64,000 bases of DNA from the NCBI GenBank assembly GCA_002437245.1, contig DJOQ01000022.1, forward strand, positions 14,691-78,690. The letters run 5' to 3'. Positions 58,072 through 64,000 of the stretch are shown here, one piece after another; position 1 is the first letter of the stretch, and every line of letters begins with the position of its first letter. Under the pieces are notes generated by a model that worked only from the letters and a program-made list of their open reading frames with translations, was not told where the DNA came from and made no database searches. The position numbers were made by a program, and so were the translations under genes. The stretch is from Ruminococcaceae bacterium UBA6434. Its GTDB lineage: Bacteria > Bacillota > Clostridia > Oscillospirales > Acutalibacteraceae.

Positions 58072-59091
58072 TTGAAAGAAAAGCTTATGGAAATACGCGA
58101 GCGCGCCGAAAAAGAGCTTTCCGAGCTTCGCGACGCGTCGGAGCTTGAAAACTTCAGAGTGCAGGTGCTCGGCAAAAAGGGCGAGCTCACCGGTATTTTA
58201 AAACAGATGGGTACGCTTTCCGCCGAAGAGAGACCGAAAATGGGTCAGCTTGCCAACGAGGTGCGCGCGAGCATCGAAGCAATGCTCAAAGAGAAAACCG
58301 CCGAGCTTAAAGGCAGAGAGCAGGAGGCAAAGCTCAAAAAAGAGACGATAGACGTCACGCTCCCCGGTCACAAGCATGAGATAGGTCATAAACATCCGCT
58401 CTCAATAGTGCTTGACGAGGTTAAGGATATATTTGTCGGTATGGGCTTCCAGATAGCGACAGGCCCCGAGGTTGAGTGGGATTACTATAACTTTGAGGCG
58501 CTTAATCTTCCGCCCGATCATCCGGCAAGAGATACGCAGGATACATTTTATATTACCGAAAAAATGCTTCTTCGCACTCAGACTTCTCCCGTGCAGATTC
58601 GTGTAATGGAAAAGCAGGATCCGCCGATAAGAATTATTGCCCCCGGCAGAGTTTATCGTTCGGATGCGGTTGACGCTACACATTCCCCGTTCTTCCATCA
58701 GATAGAGGGCTTGGTTGTCGATAAGGGTATTACCATGGGCGACCTCAAAGGCAGTCTTATGCAGTTCGCAAAAAGACTTTACGGCGAGGATACCGAGATA
58801 AGACTTCGTCCGCACCATTTCCCGTTCACCGAACCGTCATGCGAAATGGATGTCACCTGCTTTAAGTGCGGCGGCAAGGGCTGCCCGATGTGTAAGGGCG
58901 AAGGTTGGGTAGAGATACTCGGCGGCGGTATGGTTCACCCGAAGGTGCTTAAAAACGGAGGCGTTGATCCCGAAGTATATTCGGGCTATGCTTTCGGCGT
59001 AGGCCTTGAGAGACTCACCATGTTCCGCTTTAATATCGACGATATGCGTCTCCTTTTTGAAAATGACGCTCGTTTCTTAAATCAGTTTTAA
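58072..59091 (+). CDS. pheS: Phenylalanyl-tRNA synthetase alpha subunit
   Basis: 339 aa. An N-terminal coiled coil (1-90) contacts tRNA. The class-II core has motif 2 GRVYRSDAVDATHSPFFHQIEGL (key residues R, F-H-Q), and motif 3 GYAFGVGLERLTMFRF (GLER). A CFKCGGKGCPMC zinc-binding insert is present. It forms the (alpha-beta)2 enzyme that charges tRNA-Phe. The start is TTG at 58072 after AAAGGAAG. pheT follows after 15 bases; both are under T-box control. Confidence 0.97.
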   Translation: MKEKLMEIRERAEKELSELRDASELENFRVQVLGKKGELTGILKQMGTLSAEERPKMGQLANEVRASIEAMLKEKTAELKGREQEAKLKKETIDVTLPGHKHEIGHKHPLSIVLDEVKDIFVGMGFQIATGPEVEWDYYNFEALNLPPDHPARDTQDTFYITEKMLLRTQTSPVQIRVMEKQDPPIRIIAPGRVYRSDAVDATHSPFFHQIEGLVVDKGITMGDLKGSLMQFAKRLYGEDTEIRLRPHHFPFTEPSCEMDVTCFKCGGKGCPMCKGEGWVEILGGGMVHPKVLKNGGVDPEVYSGYAFGVGLERLTMFRFNIDDMRLLFENDARFLNQF

Positions 59092-59106
59092 GGGGAGGAG
59101 TATAAA

Positions 59107-61488
59107 ATGAATTTATCTAAAAGATGGCTTCACGACTATGTAAATTTAGATGTGTCGGATAAGCAGTTCGCCGACGATATGACTCTTTCCGGCTCTAAGG
59201 TCGAGTCGTTTAAGACCGAGGGCGCCGACATAAAAAATGTAATTGTCGGTAAGGTTGTATCTCTCAAAAAGCATCCTAATTCCGATCATCTGTGGATTTG
59301 TCAAATCGATGTCGGAGCAAAGGACACTGTACAGATAGTTACCGGCGCACAGAACTTAAAGGAAAATGACGTTGTTCCCGTGGCAATGGACGACAGCTAT
59401 GTCAGCGGCGGTCATCACATTAAAAAAGGTAAGCTCCGCGGCGAAGAGTCAAACGGTATGCTCTGTTCACTCGGCGAGCTCGGACTTACAATTCATGATT
59501 TCCCGTATGCCGTTGAGGACGGAATTTTTGTTCTCGGCGATGACTGCGACAAAACTCTCGGCAAGGATATACACGAGGCAATAGGCCTTGACGACGTTAT
59601 CACCGAATTTGAAATAACGTCAAACAGAGCCGACTGCCTTTCGATAACCGGTCTTGCAAGAGAAGCCGCGGCAACCTTTGACTCGGAGCTCGTCATTCCC
59701 GAGCCGACGGTTAAAAAGACCCACGGCGATGTAAACGACTTTTTGTCGGTAGAAATCAAGGAGCCGTCGCTTTGCTACAGATATGCCGGTGCGGTAGTCG
59801 AAAACGTCCGCGTTAAGCCCTCGCCCCGTTGGATGCGCGAGAGACTTCGTGCCTGCGGCGTAAGACCCATAAACAATATAGTTGACATTACAAACTTTGT
59901 AATGCTCGAATACGGTCAGCCGATGCACGCTTTTGACCTTCGCTATCTCGACGGTCACAAGGTAATTGTAAGAAGAGCGCTCGACGGCGAAAAAATCACA
60001 ACTCTCGACGGCATAGAGAGAGCTCTGAAGCCCGAAATGCTTGTTATAGCCGACGAAAACAAGCCGGTTGCCGTGGCAGGCGTAATGGGCGGCGAGTATT
60101 CGGGAATTATGGATGACACAACCACCATAGTTTTTGAATCCGCAATGTTCAACGGCGTTTCCGTAAGAAGAACCGCAAAGGCTCTCGGTATGAGAACCGA
60201 GGCTTCGGCAAGATACGAAAAAGAGCTTGACGCAACGGGCTGCCTTCGTTCGCTCACAAGGGCGCTGCAGCTTGTTGAAGAGCTTGACGCCGGTGATATA
60301 GTGGGCGGCGTGGTTGACTGCGACCACAGCGATAAAACACCCGTTACTCTTCTGTTTGAACCGGAATGGGTAAATAACTTCATAGGAATTGACGTATCGG
60401 CAGAGGAGCAGAAAAAGATTCTTGAAAAAATAGACTTCAAGGTAGAAAACGGCGTAATTACCGCCCCCTCGTTCAGAAACGATATCGAACATCAGGCGGA
60501 TATTTCCGAAGAGATTGCAAGATTTTACGGATATGACAAAATACCCGACAGAGCGCTTTCCGGCGTAGCCGACGGAAGATACACCGACAGACAGAAGCTT
60601 GAAAAGCTCGTTACCGACGTTATGCTTTCGGAGGGCCTTTCCGAAGTATGCACATATACTTTCATCAGCCCCAAAGAATACGATAAGCTTCGTCTGCCTG
60701 CGGATTCTCCGAGAAGAGACAGCGTAAAAATAATGAACCCTCTCGGCGAAGACACAAGCATTATGAGAACCACCGCTATTCCCTCGATGCTTGAGGTGCT
60801 TTCACGCAACTACAATAACCGCAATCCCAAGGCGGCTCTGTTTGAAATAGCCGTATCGTTTAAGCCGCGCGGCACGGAGGAGCTTCCCGAAGAGCCCAAA
60901 AATATTGTTATGGGTCTTTACGGCGAAGAATACGATTACTTCTCGTTAAAGGGCGTTATAGAGGAACTCCTTTATAAGACGGGAATTGCCGATTATGATA
61001 TCGAACGCGTTACAGACGACCCGATACTCCACCCCGGCAGAGCTGCACGTATCACGGTAGGCGGTAAAACTCTTGCGTTGCTCGGCGAAGTTCACCCCGA
61101 GACCGCAAAGAATTTCTCCATAGGAACACGCAGTTACGTTGCGGAGGTATCAATGGATGTTCTCTTTGAAAACAGAGGTACCGAAAAGGTATACACTCCG
61201 CTCCCGAAATTCCCTGCTGTTACACGTGACCTTGCCGTTGTTTGCGACAAGGCAATGCCGGTGCTCAGCCTCGAAAAAGAAATTCAGACGGCGGTAGGCA
61301 AAAATCTTGAAAACATCTCGCTGTTTGACGTCTATGAGGGCAATCAGATAGAAAACGGCAAAAAGAGCGTTGCATTCAGCCTGAAGCTTCGTTCAAAGGA
61401 TAAGACCCTGACCGATGATGACGCGGATTCCGCTATGAAAAAAGCCGTAAAGGCTATCGAAAAGCTCGGCGCAACTCTCAGAAGCTGA
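59107..61488 (+). CDS. pheT: Phenylalanyl-tRNA synthetase beta subunit
   Basis: 793 aa, the usual length. An EMAP/tRNA-binding domain (about 40-150, VGKVVSLKKHPNSDHLWICQIDVG), B3/B4 editing region (about 200-380), B5, the class-II-like core (about 470-680) and the C-terminal anticodon-binding FDX domain (about 700-793, PKFPAVTRDLAVV and SLKLRSKDKTLTDDD). It completes PheRS with pheS. AGGGGAGG precedes the ATG. A terminator follows. Confidence 0.97.
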   Translation: MNLSKRWLHDYVNLDVSDKQFADDMTLSGSKVESFKTEGADIKNVIVGKVVSLKKHPNSDHLWICQIDVGAKDTVQIVTGAQNLKENDVVPVAMDDSYVSGGHHIKKGKLRGEESNGMLCSLGELGLTIHDFPYAVEDGIFVLGDDCDKTLGKDIHEAIGLDDVITEFEITSNRADCLSITGLAREAAATFDSELVIPEPTVKKTHGDVNDFLSVEIKEPSLCYRYAGAVVENVRVKPSPRWMRERLRACGVRPINNIVDITNFVMLEYGQPMHAFDLRYLDGHKVIVRRALDGEKITTLDGIERALKPEMLVIADENKPVAVAGVMGGEYSGIMDDTTTIVFESAMFNGVSVRRTAKALGMRTEASARYEKELDATGCLRSLTRALQLVEELDAGDIVGGVVDCDHSDKTPVTLLFEPEWVNNFIGIDVSAEEQKKILEKIDFKVENGVITAPSFRNDIEHQADISEEIARFYGYDKIPDRALSGVADGRYTDRQKLEKLVTDVMLSEGLSEVCTYTFISPKEYDKLRLPADSPRRDSVKIMNPLGEDTSIMRTTAIPSMLEVLSRNYNNRNPKAALFEIAVSFKPRGTEELPEEPKNIVMGLYGEEYDYFSLKGVIEELLYKTGIADYDIERVTDDPILHPGRAARITVGGKTLALLGEVHPETAKNFSIGTRSYVAEVSMDVLFENRGTEKVYTPLPKFPAVTRDLAVVCDKAMPVLSLEKEIQTAVGKNLENISLFDVYEGNQIENGKKSVAFSLKLRSKDKTLTDDDADSAMKKAVKAIEKLGATLRS

Positions 61489-61511
61489 GTAAATTAAATT
61501 TTGAAAAAACA

Positions 61512-61547
61512 GAACCCGAACTTCTCAGAAGTTCGGGTTCGTTTTTT
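61512..61547. terminator. Terminator after pheT
   Basis: GAACCCGAACTTCT pairs with AGAAGTTCGGGTTC (14 bp, single-base loop) and is followed by G and six T. A-rich flank lets it serve the convergent GH35 gene too. Confidence 0.85.
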
Positions 61548-61576
61548 GTTATTCGTTATTCGTTTTTCTTGCTTAA

Positions 61577-63340
61577 TCAGAAAAAGAGAAATTTCTTTCT
61601 TCTCTTTCCGCCCGAGAGGTTGTGCCTGTCGTCGATACGTACCGTGGTTTTTAAACTGCACTCAAGCTCCAATACAACTATTTCATTCTCGTCTTTCAGT
61701 ATCGTTCCGGGTATATAAAGCGATTCCTGCGGCCCTATGTCCCAATAACGGCCGAGGCAAAATCCGTTGATAAAAATATATCCCTTTTTAAGTCCTGCCG
61801 TGTGTACAAAGCAATCGGCACGGCTCGCCGCCTTGAATGTCCCTTTCATAAACGTCGGGGTGTCAAGACCCTTCGAATCGGTGTAATTAACCTTTTCAAT
61901 ATTGTCAAGCGGAAGAGTATATATGTCCCAATGCGAGAGAATTTGATAATTTATCCTTATCTGCTCTACGCCCTTTCTGTCCAAAAGGTGCGGACCGTAG
62001 TTTACTCTGCCCATGGCTTCAACCAAAATGTCTATGTCGTTTTCACCTGACAGACCGTGAAGATCCATACATTGCTTTTTGTCGTTTCTGTCAATAACGC
62101 CCTTGTACTCTTTGTTGACAAAAACATACGCCCTGTCCGCAAGACCGTCAAGGTAGAGCTTGCCGCCGTATTTTCCGACAAGGTGGTGATGGTAGCAAAT
62201 GAAGCCGAAATTCTGCCCGAATTGCTCCATGCTCTCGGGGCTTACGCTCTCAAACTTTTCGCCGAGCGTTTCAATATTGTCGATAAATGCGGCATATTTT
62301 GTGAGCTTAACGTCGCCGATTGTCTGACGGAGCGGTTCCTGCGGAAGCTTGGTTTCCGGGAGTGACTGAGCGCTCAAAAGCTCTTTGCGGACGGCGTAAT
62401 ATTTGTCGGTGTATCCGCCCCACTCGTTTAAAAGTGCGTTGTCGTCGTAACTTGTTATTGTGGGCTGATAGCATTTATCGTAGTTTGCACCCGCGGTGAA
62501 GCCGAAGTTTGTGCCGCCGTGGAACATATAAAAGTTAAAGCTTGCGCCGCTTCTTAGCATGGTTTTAAGCTCCGATACAACGGGAGCGGCAGCTCTGTGG
62601 TGATGCTTTTCGCCGAAGTGGTCAAACCAGCCGTTCCAAAATTCTCCGCACATACTCGGGGCCTTAAAGCCCTGATATTCTTTGAGCTTTCTGAATGAAT
62701 ACGATGTTCTTGAACCGAAGTTTGCAACCTTGAGTATGTCGGGCAGAGTTCCGCCGCTGAGCATATCGTCCTGAGCGCCGTCAGATGTAAAGAGCAGTTC
62801 CTTTACACCGCAATCTCTCATAAGGTCAACTATAAATCTGAGATATTCCTTGTCGTTGCCGTAACTGCCGTATTCGTTCTCAACCTGCATGGCTATTATA
62901 TTGCCGCCGTTTTCGTGGCAGAGCGGCAAAAGGCGCGGCAAAAGCTCGTGGTAGTAATTTGAAACCGCGTCAAGGTACGGCTTGTACATACAGCGAACGC
63001 GCATATTTTTGTCTTTTAACAGCCATGCCGGAAGTCCGCCGAAATCCCATTCGGCACATATGTAAGGACCGGGTCTTACAATAGCGTAGAGCCCGATTTC
63101 TTTTGCCGTTTCAAGGAACTTTACTATGTCGAGCATTCCGTCAAAGTCAAATTCGCCGGGCTTTTTTTCGTGAAGATTCCAACAGGTGTATGTTTCTACC
63201 GTGTTAAATCCGGCTGCCTTTAATTTCAGAAGCCTGTCCTCCCAATATTCGGGGACGGTTCTGAAATAGTGTATTGCACCTGAATAAATTTTCAGCTTTT
63301 CGCCGTCCAGATAAAAGTCTTTTCCCTTGTAAGTCAGCAT
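61577..63340 (-). CDS. Glycoside hydrolase family 35 beta-galactosidase
   Basis: 587 aa, intracellular (no signal peptide). The GH35 barrel spans about residues 1-330: SGAIHYFRTVPEYWEDRL, YTCWNLHEKKPGEFDF, RPGPYICAEWDFGGLPAWL. The acid/base Glu is in VENEYG (E156) and the nucleophile in CGEFWNGW (E233). C-terminal jelly-roll domains follow, with GYIFINGFCLGRYWDIGPQ, the characteristic end. It removes beta-galactose from oligosaccharides, matching the three GPH-type importers in the window, though none adjoins it. The ATG at 63340 follows TCGGAGGA. Confidence 0.93.
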   Translation of the reverse strand: MLTYKGKDFYLDGEKLKIYSGAIHYFRTVPEYWEDRLLKLKAAGFNTVETYTCWNLHEKKPGEFDFDGMLDIVKFLETAKEIGLYAIVRPGPYICAEWDFGGLPAWLLKDKNMRVRCMYKPYLDAVSNYYHELLPRLLPLCHENGGNIIAMQVENEYGSYGNDKEYLRFIVDLMRDCGVKELLFTSDGAQDDMLSGGTLPDILKVANFGSRTSYSFRKLKEYQGFKAPSMCGEFWNGWFDHFGEKHHHRAAAPVVSELKTMLRSGASFNFYMFHGGTNFGFTAGANYDKCYQPTITSYDDNALLNEWGGYTDKYYAVRKELLSAQSLPETKLPQEPLRQTIGDVKLTKYAAFIDNIETLGEKFESVSPESMEQFGQNFGFICYHHHLVGKYGGKLYLDGLADRAYVFVNKEYKGVIDRNDKKQCMDLHGLSGENDIDILVEAMGRVNYGPHLLDRKGVEQIRINYQILSHWDIYTLPLDNIEKVNYTDSKGLDTPTFMKGTFKAASRADCFVHTAGLKKGYIFINGFCLGRYWDIGPQESLYIPGTILKDENEIVVLELECSLKTTVRIDDRHNLSGGKRRKKFLFF

Positions 63341-63374
63341 AATATCCTCCGATTTCAAGTAAAGATAAATTACT

Positions 63375-63857
63375 TTACATAGTTATATTGTGAAATTCCG
63401 CACCGATAAGCTCCGACAGTTCTTTCGGTGACAGCTCAACCTGAGTGCCTATTTTGCCGCCGCTGACAACTATCCTGTCAAGTGCCTCGGCGGACGAATC
63501 TATCACGGTTTTAAACTGCTTTTTCATTCCTATCGGGCTGCAGCCGCCGCGTATATATCCCGTTATTTTGTTAATATCTTTAACGTGTATCATCTCAACC
63601 GATTTCTCGCTTACCGATGATGCCGCCTCTTTTAGATTGAGTTCCTCCGCGACGGGGATTACAAAAACATAATGCTCTTTTGATTTGCCCTCTGTTACAA
63701 GCGTTTTGTAAACAAGTGCCGGATCCTGACCCAATTTCTTTGCGACGCCGACTCCGTCAAACGGCTCGTTGTCGTTGTGCTCATAGTAATGAGCCGTATA
63801 GGGGATTTTGGCCTTGTCGAGTATTCTCATTACGTTTGTTTTTTGTTCCTTTGCCAA
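63375..63857 (-). CDS. ybaK: Cys-tRNA(Pro)/Cys-tRNA(Cys) deacylase YbaK
   Basis: 160 aa. YbaK/EbsC fold: RILDKAKIPYTAHYYEHND, KTLVTEGKSKEHYVFVIPVAEELNL with the catalytic-site Lys of the KxLV motif, and GYIRGGCSPIGMKKQF, the conserved loop. It hydrolyses Cys mischarged on tRNA-Pro. The start is TTG at 63857, with AAGGAAG eight bases upstream. It lies 34 bases before the GH35 gene on the same strand. Confidence 0.93.
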   Translation of the reverse strand: MAKEQKTNVMRILDKAKIPYTAHYYEHNDNEPFDGVGVAKKLGQDPALVYKTLVTEGKSKEHYVFVIPVAEELNLKEAASSVSEKSVEMIHVKDINKITGYIRGGCSPIGMKKQFKTVIDSSAEALDRIVVSGGKIGTQVELSPKELSELIGAEFHNITM

Positions 63858-63922
63858 AGTTATGACTTCCTTTTGTTGTTTTGCCGGGTGCAAGCCCGTA
63901 TGCTGTATTTGTCTGTTTATAT

Positions 63923-63951
63923 ATTGTACTAAAAAAACGGGACGATGTAAA
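63923..63951 (-). promoter_or_regulatory. Promoter of ybaK overlapping the upstream terminator
   Basis: Minus strand TTTACA (63946-63951), 17-base spacer, TACAAT (63923-63928). The -35 box lies in the loop and stem edge of the terminator at 63938-63961. Confidence 0.5.
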
Positions 63952-63961
63952 CATCGCCCCG
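63938..63961 (-). terminator. Terminator of a gene beyond the right edge
   Basis: Minus strand CGGGGCGATG pairs with CATCGTCCCG (one mismatch) and is followed by a run of seven T, so a minus-strand gene ends to the right of the window. Confidence 0.7.
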
Positions 63962-64000
63962 AAAAAAGTTTAAATTTGTTTGTATGTGTTACAATGATGT

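Noticed and set aside
1..64000. tRNA, rRNA or tmRNA genes
   Set aside because: No cloverleaf with a TTCGA-type T-loop and CCA-proximal stem, and no rRNA-like sequence was noticed by eye on either strand; a tRNAscan run would be decisive.

Overview
The window reads as chromosomal DNA of an uncultured, strictly anaerobic Firmicute of the class Clostridia (Oscillospiraceae/Ruminococcaceae-like). Pointers are the moderate GC content with many TTG and GTG starts, good sigma-A type promoters, a Phe T-box, an L21-Prp-L27 ribosomal operon whose L27 carries a cleavable N-terminal extension, DnaD/DnaC-type primosome genes, CotF-like small proteins, an anaerobic sulfatase-maturase-like radical SAM protein and several clostridial families (DUF5662, DUF6472). 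No rRNA, tRNA, CRISPR array, transposase or phage gene was seen. The taxonomic placement is inference.

Layout. 1-4.3 kb: the 5' end of an unidentified gene, a radical SAM enzyme, hflX, a HAD phosphatase and a Cys-rich conserved protein. 4.5-8.7 kb: an overlapping four-gene operon (GPH sugar symporter, metallophosphoesterase, HAD phosphatase, DMT exporter) behind a promoter flanked by an 11-bp inverted repeat. 8.8-9.5 kb: a zinc-ribbon/DUF805 membrane protein with 45-bp coding repeats. 9.8-26.4 kb: the most unusual part, eleven tightly packed co-directional genes with 3 Ser/Thr kinases, 2 PP2C phosphatases and 7 proteins carrying FHA domains. 26.5-36.3 kb: rmuC, an orphan oligopeptide-binding lipoprotein, VanZ-like and DUF1015 proteins, an XRE regulator, two flavoproteins and a degenerate GDPD-like membrane protein. 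36.6-39.5 kb: XRE regulator, nth, dnaD-like and dnaC-like genes. 39.5-42.8 kb: two CotF-like proteins, a lone MazF, and a PhoP/PhoR-like two-component system with Pho-box-like repeats. 43.1-50.0 kb: two more GPH transporters, trmO, DUF5662, a DMT transporter and small membrane proteins. 50.1-57.7 kb: lipid kinase, RNA methyltransferases, rplU-prp-rpmA, and a small oxidoreductase operon. 57.7-63.9 kb: T-box-pheS-pheT, a GH35 beta-galactosidase and YbaK.

The 9.8-26.4 kb island looks like a self-contained phospho-signalling system. Two kinases span the membrane and carry outside domains: one resembles an ABC solute-binding protein, the other has five PASTA repeats and a Trp/Tyr-rich tail. Two exported proteins with opposite architecture (signal peptide, outside vWA or lipase/RTX/Big2 domains, one membrane span) end in a cytoplasmic FHA domain. 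A cytoplasmic kinase-FHA fusion, two ribbon-FHA adaptors, two multi-span FHA proteins and two PP2C phosphatases complete it. I infer that outside signals are written as phospho-threonine by the kinases, read by the FHA domains, and erased by the PP2Cs. The ligand and physiological output cannot be told from sequence.
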